From Duganella sp. CF517 (GTDB lineage Bacteria; Pseudomonadota; Gammaproteobacteria; Burkholderiales; Burkholderiaceae_D), in NCBI RefSeq assembly GCF_900110275.1, contig NZ_FODC01000003.1, forward strand, positions 248,001-312,000: 64,000 nt of DNA, in the 5' to 3' direction. The position numbers and the translations under genes were made by a program. Positions 25,541 through 36,464 of this stretch are shown one piece after another; the first letter of the stretch is position 1, and each line of letters starts with the position of its first letter. The notes beneath the pieces were generated by a model, which saw only the letters and a list, made by a program, of their open reading frames with translations, was not told the origin of the DNA and did not search any database.

Positions 25541-27070
25541 TTAGAACGCCACCGTCAGGGCGGCACTGGCACCGTTTTCCCGGTAGTTGCCTCCGGTATT
25601 GCTGGTGTGACGACTGTGGCGCAGGCTGACCTCGGCGCCGATGTTGGCTTGCAGTTGATGCGACAGCGCCACCCGCAGCATGCTGTTGCGGTCTTCGCGC
25701 CCGGTGCTCAGCGATTGGACCCGGTTGTGGCCGGCGCCGACGGTCAGGCCGCCGCGCGCCGACATCCGCCAGTTCCAGCCGATCTGGACGGCGCTCTGGC
25801 GCGTGTGGTCCTCCAGGGCCAGCTCGTCGGGGCCCAGCAGCACGCTGTCGATCACGCTGCTGGCCTGGGCCAGGCGCCGCGTGGTCGACAGATGCAGCGC
25901 CAGCGCGCCGCGCGTGCCGCTGTAGACCGTCGCCAGGCGCATGGATTTCTGCAGGTAGTAGCGATGGCTGAAGAAATTGACGTTGCCGTCCTTGCCCAGC
26001 ATCTGCGAGATCATCAGGAACACCTTGATGGTTTGCAGCCGTTTTTGCGGATCGGGGATGCGGGTTTCCCACAGCTGATAGAGGAAGTCGCTCAGTCCGG
26101 CCGGCGCGATGCTGAGGAACTGGCCGTGGGTGCTGGTGATGTCTTCGCTGTAGTCCAGGGTCCACAACATGCTGCGCATGCGGTACGACGCGTCGAGCGT
26201 GTAGGTCTTGCCGAAATACCGGCGGCCGAAGCTGGCCGAGACGCTGGTGCGCGGCGACGGCGACCAGGTCGCGCCCGCCGTCCAGTAATGTCCCGCCGGC
26301 GTGCCTCGGCTCGACGCGTAGTCTCTTTTTTCGTAGCCGCCGGTGCTGAACAGGGCGATGTCGTTGTTGAGCGCGTAGCTCAAGGTCAGCGCGCCGTCGG
26401 TCATCGTCACCGGCGACGTGGCGGCGTCGTCGATGTGCCGGCGCTCCAGATCGAGGTCCCAGTTCCAGCGGCGCCCGGCGTTGTCGCCGGTCAGGCGCAG
26501 CGCGGCGCCGTCGTTCCGCACGCCGAGCAGGTCGCCGCTGTCGACGCGCTGGTAGTCGTAGCGCAGCACGGCGGTCGCCAGGCCGCGGACGTAGTGCCGC
26601 AGATACGGGCTGAAGCTGTGCGAGCGGACCTGGCGGCTGTTGTCGGTCACTTGCGCGGCGTCGACCCGCTGCGGGCCGAAGGCGGAAACGTTCTGCAGGC
26701 CGATGCTCGAGCGCGCGTCGAGGTACAGCCAGTCCGGCAAGACTTCGGCGTGGCCGGCGGCGTCAAGCTGCTGGTGGGTGCGGTCGGCCTGGCGCGTGTA
26801 CAGCACTTTTTGCAGCGCGTACGACAGCGCCAGGTTCAGGCGCGGGCCGTCGCTGGCGGTGATGCTGACGCCGGGCGAGACTTCCGTCGTCAGCTCGCCG
26901 CGGGCGCCGGTGGACGCCAGGTTGACGTTGTCGGTGTAGCTTTCGCGCATGCTCAGCACCGGCACGACGTTCCAGTCCGCCGCCGGCGCCGCCGCGGGCA
27001 GCAACAGCAGCACCAGCACCGGGAACGGTCGGGCGAGCGGGCGCGGCGCGCACCTAATCATAATAACCAT
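25541..27070 (-). CDS. outer-membrane beta-barrel protein, PEP-CTERM system (TIGR03016)
   Basis: A 509-residue protein with a signal peptide (hydrophobic FPVLVLLLLPAAAPAA near residues 16-31), then many alternating amphipathic strands ending in a C-terminal Phe (ALTVAF), as in outer-membrane barrels. It matches the exosortase-associated family TIGR03016 in its early RESYTDNVNLA segment. It is probably part of the export apparatus in the outer membrane. Two starts are possible (27070 and 27061); neither has a good ribosome-binding site, and both overlap the kinase stop, so translation is likely coupled. Confidence 0.85.
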   Translation of the reverse strand: MVIMIRCAPRPLARPFPVLVLLLLPAAAPAADWNVVPVLSMRESYTDNVNLASTGARGELTTEVSPGVSITASDGPRLNLALSYALQKVLYTRQADRTHQQLDAAGHAEVLPDWLYLDARSSIGLQNVSAFGPQRVDAAQVTDNSRQVRSHSFSPYLRHYVRGLATAVLRYDYQRVDSGDLLGVRNDGAALRLTGDNAGRRWNWDLDLERRHIDDAATSPVTMTDGALTLSYALNNDIALFSTGGYEKRDYASSRGTPAGHYWTAGATWSPSPRTSVSASFGRRYFGKTYTLDASYRMRSMLWTLDYSEDITSTHGQFLSIAPAGLSDFLYQLWETRIPDPQKRLQTIKVFLMISQMLGKDGNVNFFSHRYYLQKSMRLATVYSGTRGALALHLSTTRRLAQASSVIDSVLLGPDELALEDHTRQSAVQIGWNWRMSARGGLTVGAGHNRVQSLSTGREDRNSMLRVALSHQLQANIGAEVSLRHSRHTSNTGGNYRENGASAALTVAF

Positions 27071-27842
27071 AGTATTCGCCAGCGGGGAAAGCCTTGCTCT
27101 TGTTATAGATGAGACTGACGTTCGGACAATGCTCGATCCGGCGCAGCGCCTCCTTGACGTCGTGCTGCGTGGTGCGCTCCGATTCGACCACCAACACTAT
27201 TTGCCCCATCTGCGCTGCCAGCACGCTCGCCTCCGTGGTCAGCAGCAGCGGCGGCGAGTCGAAGATGACGATGCGGTCGGCGTAACGCTCGGCGATCTCC
27301 TTGAGCAGGCTGCTCATGCTGCGGCTGGCCAATAGTTCCGTGGTGTGCTTGTTGGCGCGCCCGGCCGGCAGGATGCTCAAGGTGCTGACGTTGGTGCGCA
27401 GGATGACGTCCGACAGTGCGGTCTTGTCGCGCAGCAGGATGTCCATCAGGCCGGGTTCCGGCGGCAGGCCCAGCACCCTGAGCACCGACGGCCGGGCGAC
27501 GTCGGCGTCCACCAGCAGCACCGTGATGTCCATCTCCATGGCGATGCTCATCGCCAGGTTGACGGCGCAGTAGGTCTTGCCCTCGCCGGGCAGCGCGCTG
27601 GTGACGATGATCAGGTTGCCGTGGCGGATGGGCGGCGTGTCGTTATCGCCGCGCGCGTTGCGCAGCAGCGGACGCTTGATGATGCGGAAGTCCTCGGCGA
27701 CCGGCGTACGGCCGCCGTCGTGGGTGACCATGCCCAGCTGGTTGAGCCTGGCCAGATTGAGCTCGACACAGCGGGGCGGCGTCAACGCGCCGGGCTGGGC
27801 CGGCGGCACCGGCAGGATAGGCAGCTCTGTGGGTTTGTCCAT
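27054..27842 (-). CDS. XrtA-associated tyrosine autokinase (BY-kinase)
   Basis: A 262-residue cytoplasmic BY-kinase, family TIGR03018. The Walker A motif is SALPGEGKTYC, Walker A' is VLLVDADVARPS and Walker B is IVIFDSPPLL. The C-terminal tail ends YYGYYD, the tyrosine cluster that is autophosphorylated to control polymer length and export. Unlike fused Wzc proteins, the kinase is separate from its membrane partner, which is encoded directly upstream (18-base gap). Confidence 0.93.
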   Translation of the reverse strand: MDKPTELPILPVPPAQPGALTPPRCVELNLARLNQLGMVTHDGGRTPVAEDFRIIKRPLLRNARGDNDTPPIRHGNLIIVTSALPGEGKTYCAVNLAMSIAMEMDITVLLVDADVARPSVLRVLGLPPEPGLMDILLRDKTALSDVILRTNVSTLSILPAGRANKHTTELLASRSMSSLLKEIAERYADRIVIFDSPPLLLTTEASVLAAQMGQIVLVVESERTTQHDVKEALRRIEHCPNVSLIYNKSKAFPAGEYYGYYD

Positions 27843-27860
27843 GGTCGGTCCGGTTGGTCG

Positions 27861-29384
27861 CTATCGCAGGATGGTGGTCGCCAGCACGCCGCCGTAGGCC
27901 ATGAACAGGCTCGACAAGGCGGCGCCGAATGCGTATTTGCCGCGCTTGCGCTTGATTTTTTCGCCCTCGGTCCAGTTCATCGCCACCGTGCCCAGCACCG
28001 GCAGGCCGGTGCGTTCGCGCAGTTCGCCGGGACGCAGGAAGGTCGGCCGCACCTGGCTGATCAGCAAGGCGGTGGCGATGCCGGTCAGCAGCGCGCCGGC
28101 CAGCACCACGCTGAACAGCAGCAGGCGGTTGGGACCGATCGGCGTCAACGGCACCGTCGGCGGGTCGATGATCTTGAAGGTCATCATGTCGGTGGTGGAA
28201 CTGAGGTCGCCGGACAGCTTGGCGGCCTCGCGCCTTCCCACCAGCTTTTCATAGTTGTCCTTGTTGATCATGTAGTCGCGGTTGAGCTGGGCCAGCGCCG
28301 ACTCGACCTCCGGCACCGCGTTGGCCTGCGCCAGCAGGCGCTCGTGGCGGGCGTTGTATTCCTGGACCCGGGCGGCGATCGAAGCCACCTTGGCGTCGGC
28401 GGCCGCCTGCGCCACCTTCAGTTGTTGCAGCATCGGGCTGAAATTCTTGCCCGGATCGCTGGACGGCTTGAGCTTGCCTTCCTCGACCTTGCGCGCCTCC
28501 AGCTGCGCCACCAGGCGCTTGGCGGCGACGATGTCCGGGTGCAGCTCGGTGTATTGCAGGCGCAGCGCGTCGAGGTTCTTGTTGATGGCCGAGATGCGGC
28601 CGTCAAGCTCGGGGTTGTCGATGCCGGCCGGCGCGGCCAGCGTATCGAGGATGGGCTCGTCGCCGCTGATCTGGCTGGTGATGGCGTTGCGCGCCTGTTG
28701 CGCCTCGACCAGTTCCAGCTTGGCGGTGTTCAGCGCGTCGGCCGATTGCTCGATCTGGGTCGAGTAGTCGCTGCCCTGGCGAGGCAGCAGGCCGGTGTTC
28801 TTGCGTTTGAATTCCTTGAGCGAATTTTCGGCCGCGATCAGCTTGAATTCATAGGCCTTGATCTGGTCGTCGATAAATTGCACGGCTTTGCGGGTTTCGC
28901 CGTTCTTGCCTTTGAAACTGCCTTCGAGGAATATGGTCAGCAGCGATTGGACGACGTCGCGCACCAGGCGCGGATTGCGGTTGCTGTAGGTAATCGTATA
29001 GATATCGTAGCTACCGGTGCCGCCGATCTTGATCTTGCTCATCAATTCATCGAGCTGGCGTTGCTGGTCGCGCGGGGTCTTGGCGTTGATGTCCAGGTCG
29101 ACCATGCGCATGACGCGCTCGACGTTGGGACGGCTCAACAAGGTGCGGCTCATGATCGACACTTGCTGCTCGACGTTGGGCACGCTCGTCATGCCCGCCA
29201 GCAGCGGTTTGAGGATGCTCTGGGTGTCGACGAACACACGCGCCGTGGTTTGGTAATCGTCCGGCAGCATCGCCACTTTGGCCCAGCCCAGGGTCGCCAC
29301 CAGCCACATCGCGGAGAGCGCGTACCAACGGTACTTCCATATCCCCTTCAGGCTGGATATGAGCTGGTTGATTAACTCCTCCAT
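27861..29384 (-). CDS. polysaccharide chain-length determinant, XrtA system
   Basis: A 507-residue Wzz/Wzc-like inner-membrane protein (TIGR03007). A membrane segment lies near residues 20-36 and a second near 425-445, with a long periplasmic coiled-coil region between (about 170-380). PPTVPLTPIGPNR precedes the second membrane segment, as in the family. It sets chain length and activates the separate kinase encoded next. It is the first gene of the leftward operon, and its upstream region holds a consensus -10 element and tandem 10-bp repeats. Confidence 0.92.
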   Translation of the reverse strand: MEELINQLISSLKGIWKYRWYALSAMWLVATLGWAKVAMLPDDYQTTARVFVDTQSILKPLLAGMTSVPNVEQQVSIMSRTLLSRPNVERVMRMVDLDINAKTPRDQQRQLDELMSKIKIGGTGSYDIYTITYSNRNPRLVRDVVQSLLTIFLEGSFKGKNGETRKAVQFIDDQIKAYEFKLIAAENSLKEFKRKNTGLLPRQGSDYSTQIEQSADALNTAKLELVEAQQARNAITSQISGDEPILDTLAAPAGIDNPELDGRISAINKNLDALRLQYTELHPDIVAAKRLVAQLEARKVEEGKLKPSSDPGKNFSPMLQQLKVAQAAADAKVASIAARVQEYNARHERLLAQANAVPEVESALAQLNRDYMINKDNYEKLVGRREAAKLSGDLSSTTDMMTFKIIDPPTVPLTPIGPNRLLLFSVVLAGALLTGIATALLISQVRPTFLRPGELRERTGLPVLGTVAMNWTEGEKIKRKRGKYAFGAALSSLFMAYGGVLATTILR

Positions 29385-29410
29385 AGTCGATTGTCTCCAG
29401 TGACAGCGCG

Positions 29411-29460
29411 TGCGCGAACCTAAACGAAACTAAACGAACCTGAACGAACTTAAACGAACT
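29411..29460. repeat. tandem 10-bp repeats, consensus TAAACGAACY
   Basis: Four good copies in a row (29421, 29431, 29441, 29451) plus a degenerate first copy at 29411. The period equals one DNA helical turn, so each copy faces the same side of the helix. They lie between the divergent chain-length and export-lipoprotein genes. They could bind a regulator cooperatively or, on the minus strand, form the 5' leader of the operon mRNA. Confidence 0.7.
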
Positions 29461-29463
29461 CAA

Positions 29464-29469
29464 ATTATA
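29464..29469 (-). promoter_or_regulatory. candidate -10 element of the leftward EPS operon
   Basis: Read on the minus strand this is a perfect TATAAT, 80 bases before the chain-length gene start. No good -35 hexamer lies 16-18 bases further upstream, suggesting an activator-dependent promoter. Confidence 0.35.
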
Positions 29470-29473
29470 TGGC

Positions 29474-29482
29474 TGGGATAAT
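29474..29482 (+). promoter_or_regulatory. candidate extended -10 of the export lipoprotein gene
   Basis: TG-G-GATAAT matches an extended -10 promoter (TGnTATAAT with one mismatch), 97 bases before the ATG at 29580. The tandem 10-bp repeats lie immediately upstream, where activator sites or a -35 would be. Confidence 0.35.
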
Positions 29483-29579
29483 ACAAATTTCCCTTAACTC
29501 AGGGCTGCTTGAGACAGATCAAGCGGAGTGGGCCGTGTTTTCTGAATGATGGACTCCAGACTATTCAACGGAAGCGGTC

Positions 29580-30194
29580 ATGCCTACCTACCTGCGGTTT
29601 CCAGCCGGCGCGATCGTCGCGGCGGCCCTGTTGCTGAGCGCCTGCGCCAGCCGCGTCTCCCTCGAGCCGCCCGAGGAGCCGCCGGCGCAACCGGCCTATC
29701 TGATCGGCGCCGGCGACAACATCAACATCAATGTCTGGCGCAACCCCGAAGTGTCGGTCAGCGTGCCGGTGCGGCCGGACGGCAAGATCACCACGCCGCT
29801 GGTGGAGGATTTGCAGGCGGCCGGCAAGACCTCGACCCAGCTCGCGCGCGACATCGAAAAGGCGCTGGAGAAATACATCCAGCAACCGATGGTGACGGTG
29901 ATCGTGACCAGCTTCGTCGGGCCGTATTCGCAGCAGATACGGGTCATCGGGCAGGCGGCGCGGCCGCAGGCGCTGGCCTACCGCCAGGGCATGTCGCTGA
30001 TGGACGTGCTGATCGCCGTCGGCGGCATCACCGATTTCGCCGCCGGCAACAAAGCCAACATCATCCGCAGCGTCGACGGCACCCGGCGCGCGGTGCCGGT
30101 GCGCCTGCACGACCTGCTGCGCAAAGGAGATATTTCCGCCAATGTTGCGATGTTGCCCGGGGATGTGCTGGTGATTCCGGAGGGCTGGTTCTAG
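29580..30194 (+). CDS. epsA: polysaccharide export lipoprotein, XrtA system (EpsA/Wza-like)
   Basis: A 204-residue secreted lipoprotein: hydrophobic segment then lipobox LLSAC with Cys22. The mature part has the poly-export domain (YLIGAGDNININVWRNPEVS, near residues 40-59) and a SLBB-like second half (IRVIGQAARPQALAYRQG). It matches the exosortase-associated export family TIGR03027, which lacks the long C-terminal helix of Wza. It should form the periplasmic/outer-membrane export ring with the barrel protein at 25541. A GGAAG ribosome-binding site lies 5 bases before the ATG. It is divergent from the chain-length operon. Confidence 0.92.
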   Translation: MPTYLRFPAGAIVAAALLLSACASRVSLEPPEEPPAQPAYLIGAGDNININVWRNPEVSVSVPVRPDGKITTPLVEDLQAAGKTSTQLARDIEKALEKYIQQPMVTVIVTSFVGPYSQQIRVIGQAARPQALAYRQGMSLMDVLIAVGGITDFAAGNKANIIRSVDGTRRAVPVRLHDLLRKGDISANVAMLPGDVLVIPEGWF

Positions 30195-30260
30195 CGCTGG
30201 CGCCATCCGGGCCTAGCTGTGGGGAAAATATATTTTTCAAATCGGGGAACTTTTTGACAA

Positions 30261-31079
30261 ATGTCGAGGTCTGACCTGCATGCCCAGTCGCCTCTTTGCC
30301 GGCGGCTGGCCGACAGACCTGACAGGATGCCAACCGTGCAACATGACGATGCGATAGTTTCCTTTGAAGCCAGTGCAGGCCTGCGCGACCTTGTGGTCGG
30401 CGAGGGCAAAGAAGAATCCGTACTGGATCACCCGCTCGACCAGCAGACATTTCACATACGCATGGCCAATTCACAAGGCCGGCGCGAGGCGGCCAGTCTG
30501 CTGCTGAAGAAAATGTACGGCTGGCGCGGCTACTCGGTGGACCCCAACGCCACCCATTCCCCGAATAAGATCACGCTGTTCGCGGAAACCGGCGGCCACA
30601 CCGTCGGCACGATGTCGCTGTGCCTCGACTCGCCGGACATCGGCCTGCCGGCCGACGAGAACTTCCGCGACAAGCTCGATGAGTTGCGGGGCCAGCAACG
30701 CCGCCTTTGCGAGCCGTCGCGGCTGGCGATCGACAAGGGCGTGTCCAAACGCGTCTTCGCCGCGCTGATCCACATTTCGTATATCTACGCGCGCAATATC
30801 CACGGCTACACCGACTACATCATCGAGGTCAATCCGCGCCACGTGATGTTTTACAAGCGCATGCTGGGCTTCCGCGATTTCGGCGGCGAGCGGCAATGCA
30901 CGCGGGTGGGTGCGCCGGCCGTGCTGCTGCGGCTGGAGCTCGAATACATGGGCGAGCAAATCCGCAAGTTCGGCGGCTTGATGGAGGCGCAAGATAACGA
31001 GCGGTCCTTCTATCCGTTCTTTTTCCCCACGTGGGACGAGCCCGGTATCACCGGGCGCCTGATCAACGGCCAGACGTGA
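30261..31079 (+). CDS. FeeM-like N-acyltransferase beside the EPS export gene
   Basis: A 272-residue cytoplasmic protein with the core of N-acyl amino acid synthase FeeM and acyl-homoserine-lactone synthase relatives: HIRMANSQGRREAASLLLKK near residue 65, TVGTMSLCLDSP, CEPSRLAI and VNPRHVMFYKRMLGF. FeeM joins an ACP-bound fatty acyl chain to an amino acid. Whether this member does so is not known, but the acyl carrier protein at 198 would be a plausible donor. The start at 30261 lacks a clear ribosome-binding site; an ATG at 30327 (MPTVQHDD) is an alternative. The last 17 bases overlap the end of the convergent prsT gene. Confidence 0.75.
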   Translation: MSRSDLHAQSPLCRRLADRPDRMPTVQHDDAIVSFEASAGLRDLVVGEGKEESVLDHPLDQQTFHIRMANSQGRREAASLLLKKMYGWRGYSVDPNATHSPNKITLFAETGGHTVGTMSLCLDSPDIGLPADENFRDKLDELRGQQRRLCEPSRLAIDKGVSKRVFAALIHISYIYARNIHGYTDYIIEVNPRHVMFYKRMLGFRDFGGERQCTRVGAPAVLLRLELEYMGEQIRKFGGLMEAQDNERSFYPFFFPTWDEPGITGRLINGQT

Positions 31080-33798
31080 GCGGGGCGGCTTGGCGGGCTG
31101 GCCGCTGATCGGCCGATTCGCCCGCCTTGCCGGATTTTCCCAGCGCGACGCTGAGATGGTTGCGGATATCGGTGTTGGCGGGGGCGAGCGCGGCCGCCTG
31201 CTTCAACAACGGCAGCGCCCGATCCAGCCTGCCTTGCTCGACCAGTATCCAGCCCAGCGTGTCGAGAACGATCGGGTCGGCGGGCGCGCCCTTGCTGGCC
31301 TGCTCGGCCATGGCGAGGGCGCGCGGGTCCTTCTGCTGCTGATACAACCACGCCAGATTGTTCAGGACGACGGGATGGTTGGGCGTGGTCCTCAGCAATT
31401 GCTCGAACTGCGCGGTACTTGCCGGGAAGTCTTTCTCGGCGAGCAGGCTGTTGGCGAAATACAGGCGCGTGATGCGGTCGTCGGCGTGCTTGTCCAGCCA
31501 TTGCCGCATGCGCGTGCGCGCCTCGGCTGTCTTGCCCGACTGTACCAGGGCGCTGTACAACGGGATCAGGGTGGGGCCCGATGCTTGCATGTCGTAGGCT
31601 TTTTGATACAGCGCCAGCGCCGGCTGCATCTGTTTCTGCGCCATCAGCACGTCGCCTTCGAGCTTGTAGCCCAGCGGGCCGTCGCTACGCGCCTTTTGGA
31701 AGCCCCGCACCGTTTGCAGCGCCTGCGGCCAATCGCGCTGTGCGATCAACAGCCTGGTCAGGGCGACCTGGGCCTGTGGATAGTCGGGCCGCAGCGACAG
31801 CGCCTTGTGCAAGGCCTTGGCCGCGTTGCCGGTGTCCTTGACGGCGGCATAGGCGTCGGCGATGCGCAATTGAAGTTCCGCCGAGGACGGCTGCAGCACG
31901 GCCAGTTTGGTCCAGTTTTCCAGCGAGCCGTCCTTGTCGCCGCCACGGGTTTGCAACTCGGCCAGCACCGCCAGCACATTCGAGTCCGACGGATTGGTGG
32001 CTTGCAGTTTTTGCGCCAGCACCAGCGCCTTGGCCAACTCGTTGCCGCGCGCGTAGAAGGTCACCAACCGCAGCGACGCCGCGATGTCGTCCGGGTGGTC
32101 GCGCACCACCCGCTCGAGCCAGGTCCGCGCCTCCGGCTGTTTGTTCTGCGACAAGGCCAGGTCGGCCAGCGCGCCCATCACGTCGGCGCTTTTCTGGTCC
32201 TTGGCCAGCGCCGCCTGCAGGCGCTGGCGTGCCTGATCGGGTTTCTTCTCCTTCAAATCCATCTGCGTCAGATTGTTTAGCGCCGGCATGTACAGCGGTT
32301 CGAACTTGAGCGCCTTCTCGAAGCTCGCGCGGGCGCCGGCGGTGTCGCGATTCATCAGCAGCACGCCACCCTTGAGATTTTGCACCATGGGATTGCCTTC
32401 CTGCTGCGCCTCCAGCCGCTTGACCGCCTCCAGCGCCTTGCCATATTCCTTGTTGCGCAGCTGGCTCAGCACCAGCAGCACGCCGGCGCGCGACGACTTC
32501 ACGTCCATCTGGGTGGCGCGTTCCAGCTCGGCGATGGCGCGGTTGTTGTCGCCCATGCCCATATGGCTCATCGCCAGCGCGGCGTGCAGCATGGTCTCCC
32601 GTGGCGCCAGCTTGGCGGCCTGCTCCAGGTAGCCCGCCGCCTTGGAGAACTGGCGCAGCCGCATGTGGATCTCGCCGGCCAGGGTCAGCATCTCCAGGTC
32701 TTGCTGGTGGCTGGGCAACAACGGCTCGATCAGTTCCAGCGCTTGCGCCGGCATGCCGGTGTTCATCAACACCGTGGCCAGCAGCTTGCTGGCGTACGGG
32801 TGGCCCCGATTGGATTCGAGGAATTTGCGCAGATATTGCTCGGCTTGCGTGTACGAACCGAGGCCGCGCAGCACCGCGCCCATCAACAGGTTGCTGGGCA
32901 GGTGGTCGGGCGCGGTGCGTAGCACCCGCTGCAGGTTTTCTTGTGCGGCCGCCAGTTTGCCTTCGCGGAAGTCGAGCAGCGCCTCCGTGTAGAGCAGCAT
33001 TAGATTGTTGGCGGCAACCCGACGCGCGATGCCCAGTTCGGCGCGCGCTTCGTTGAGCTTGCCGGCCTGGACATGCAGGCTGGCCAGGTCCACATGCGCC
33101 TGCACCTGGACCGGATGCAGGGTCAGCACTTTTTGATAGGCCAGTACCGCGTCGGCATTCTTCCCTTGCAGGCGCAACAGGTCGCCTTTCTGGCGCCAGA
33201 CGTCGACGTCGTCCGGCGCATGCGCCAGCGCGCGCTCGAGCAGCGCCATCGCCGCGTCATGCCGGTCGGATTCGAGCGCCAGCCGCACCTGCCCCAGCAG
33301 CGCGGCCGGATGGTCGGGATGCCGTGCCAGTATTTGTTCGAACACCTGGGCCGCTTCGTCGATGCGGTTCAGTCCCGCCAGCGCATGGCCGCGCAAGGCC
33401 ATCACCCTGGGCTGCTGCTCGTCGGCCTTGATCTCGTCAAGAATCTTGCCGTACTGGCCTTGCAGCAGCATGGTCCTGCCGATCAAAGGCAGGACGTCGG
33501 CGGCCGGCACGCCCAGTTCCAGCGCGCGCCGCAACTCCTTTTCGGCCGATAGGGTGTCGCCGGTGTCGAGGTAGAGCTGGCCCAGCATCAGGCGCGCGGC
33601 GCCGTTGGTCGGCGTTTTCTGCAGCAGGTTCTTGAGCTGGATCACGGCCGACTTGGGTTCGCCCTTGGCCACGTGCTGGCGCGCGGCCGTCAGCAACTGC
33701 AGGTCGCTTTGCGTGCGGCCGCAACCGGCCGCCAGCGACAGGATCAGCGACGCCAGCAAAGCGCGCGACAGCAGGCGGGGAGCGGGACAACGGGGCAT
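31063..33798 (-). CDS. prsT: TPR-repeat lipoprotein PrsT, PEP-CTERM system
   Basis: A 911-residue lipoprotein with signal peptide and lipobox LAAGC (Cys26), followed by a near-continuous array of tetratricopeptide repeats to the C-terminus, as in family TIGR02917. TPR arrays bind proteins; PrsT is a constant companion of exosortase A clusters and probably organises the export or anchoring machinery in the periplasm. The ATG at 33798 has a GGAG ribosome-binding site and directly precedes the signal peptide. It is transcribed alone, divergent from the sugar dehydrogenase gene. Confidence 0.9.
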   Translation of the reverse strand: MPRCPAPRLLSRALLASLILSLAAGCGRTQSDLQLLTAARQHVAKGEPKSAVIQLKNLLQKTPTNGAARLMLGQLYLDTGDTLSAEKELRRALELGVPAADVLPLIGRTMLLQGQYGKILDEIKADEQQPRVMALRGHALAGLNRIDEAAQVFEQILARHPDHPAALLGQVRLALESDRHDAAMALLERALAHAPDDVDVWRQKGDLLRLQGKNADAVLAYQKVLTLHPVQVQAHVDLASLHVQAGKLNEARAELGIARRVAANNLMLLYTEALLDFREGKLAAAQENLQRVLRTAPDHLPSNLLMGAVLRGLGSYTQAEQYLRKFLESNRGHPYASKLLATVLMNTGMPAQALELIEPLLPSHQQDLEMLTLAGEIHMRLRQFSKAAGYLEQAAKLAPRETMLHAALAMSHMGMGDNNRAIAELERATQMDVKSSRAGVLLVLSQLRNKEYGKALEAVKRLEAQQEGNPMVQNLKGGVLLMNRDTAGARASFEKALKFEPLYMPALNNLTQMDLKEKKPDQARQRLQAALAKDQKSADVMGALADLALSQNKQPEARTWLERVVRDHPDDIAASLRLVTFYARGNELAKALVLAQKLQATNPSDSNVLAVLAELQTRGGDKDGSLENWTKLAVLQPSSAELQLRIADAYAAVKDTGNAAKALHKALSLRPDYPQAQVALTRLLIAQRDWPQALQTVRGFQKARSDGPLGYKLEGDVLMAQKQMQPALALYQKAYDMQASGPTLIPLYSALVQSGKTAEARTRMRQWLDKHADDRITRLYFANSLLAEKDFPASTAQFEQLLRTTPNHPVVLNNLAWLYQQQKDPRALAMAEQASKGAPADPIVLDTLGWILVEQGRLDRALPLLKQAAALAPANTDIRNHLSVALGKSGKAGESADQRPARQAAPLTSGR

Positions 33799-33991
33799 GG
33801 GATTCTCCAGATTATCGGTCTCCCTAGAGTAGGAACGATAGCCGCCGGGGCCGTTGATCGGACGCAAAGCAGGGGGCGGGCGGGGGCCATCCAGCGCAAA
33901 GGGCCGTCGTTTGTGCCATCTCAAGCGCGAGCACGACGTCGTCCGTAGAATCGGCGAGACGTCTTTCAACGCTTGCAAACGAGGTGCTCAA

Positions 33992-35271
<1,280 letters not shown>

Positions 35272-35272
<1 letters not shown>

Positions 35273-36345
35273 TGGGCGACTATGAAAACGGCACGCCGGC
35301 CACCTCGGTATACCAGTCCGCGCGCGAGCATCTGGAGCGGGAGCAATACCGTTGGGTCATCACCGGGGCGGCCGGATTCATCGGATCGAACTTGCTGCAG
35401 GCGCTGCTGGAGTTAGGCCAGCGCGTCGTCGGGCTGGACAATTTCCTGACCGGCTATCGCCATAATCTGGACCAGGTGCGCGACCAGGTCGGACCGGCGG
35501 CGTGGCGCCGCTTCGAGCTGGTTGAAGGCGATATCCGCGACCAGGCCGCTTGCCGGCAAGCTTGCGAGCGGGCCGATTTCGTGCTGCACCAGGCGGCGCT
35601 GGGCTCGGTGGCGCGCTCGATCGACGACCCTTTGCTCAGCAACGACGTCAACATCGGCGGCTTTCTCAACGTGCTGGACGCGGCGCGGCTGGCCGGCGTC
35701 AAGCGCTTGGTGTACGCGGCGTCGAGCGCCACCTACGGTGACCATCCGGCGCTACCGAAGCGGGAAGACCAGATCGGCAACGCCTTGTCGCCGTACGCGT
35801 TGACCAAGCACGTCAATGAGTTGCATGCCGCGCTGTACGCGCGCTGCTACGGCGTGCAGACGATAGGCTTGCGATATTTTAATGTGTTCGGACCGCGCCA
35901 GGACCCTTGCGGCGCGTATGCGGCCGTGATCCCGCTGTGGATCTCGGCGCTGATGGAACAACGGCCGCTGGTCATCAACGGTGATGGCGAAAGCAGCCGC
36001 GACTTTTGCTATGTCGCCAACGCGGTGCAGGCGAACCTGCTGGCGGCGCTGACCGACAAGCCGGCCGCCGTCAACCAGGTCTACAATGTCGCGCTCAACG
36101 CGCGCACCAGCCTGAACGAGCTGTATCTGATACTGCACGGCCTACTGGTCGAGCGTTACCCGCATCTGCGCGACTACCAGCCCACCTATGGCGCATTCCG
36201 CGCCGGCGACGTGCGCCACTCGCAGGCGGATATTTCGAAGGCCGCCAATCTGCTGGGCTATGTGCCGACGCACGACCTGCGGCGCGGTCTCGACCAGGCG
36301 CTGCGCTGGTACACCGCGCAACAGCAAACGCGTCGGGCGGAATAG
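35272..36345 (+). CDS. tviC: UDP-HexNAc(A) 4-epimerase (TviC/WbpP type)
   Basis: A 357-residue extended SDR enzyme. NAD binding is by [10 protein letters not shown] near residues 31-40; the catalytic set is SSATYGD followed by YALTKHV. The N-terminal extension of about 25 residues before the Rossmann fold is typical of the WbpP/TviC branch, which acts on N-acetylated sugars. With the dehydrogenase, to which it is coupled by a 1-base overlap, it should make UDP-GalNAc-uronic acid as in Vi antigen synthesis. It is the last gene of the EPS locus, converging on spoVR with no clear terminator in the 119-base gap. Confidence 0.88.
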
Positions 36346-36464
36346 GCGGTACGCCGTGATCGGCCATCGTCGCGCCGCCGTTGCGCATCCATCGCCGGTT
36401 ACGCAGCGCTAAATCCCCCCTGCGTATCCGCTGACGTATGGGGCGCTTCAAATGGGTGTTCGCC

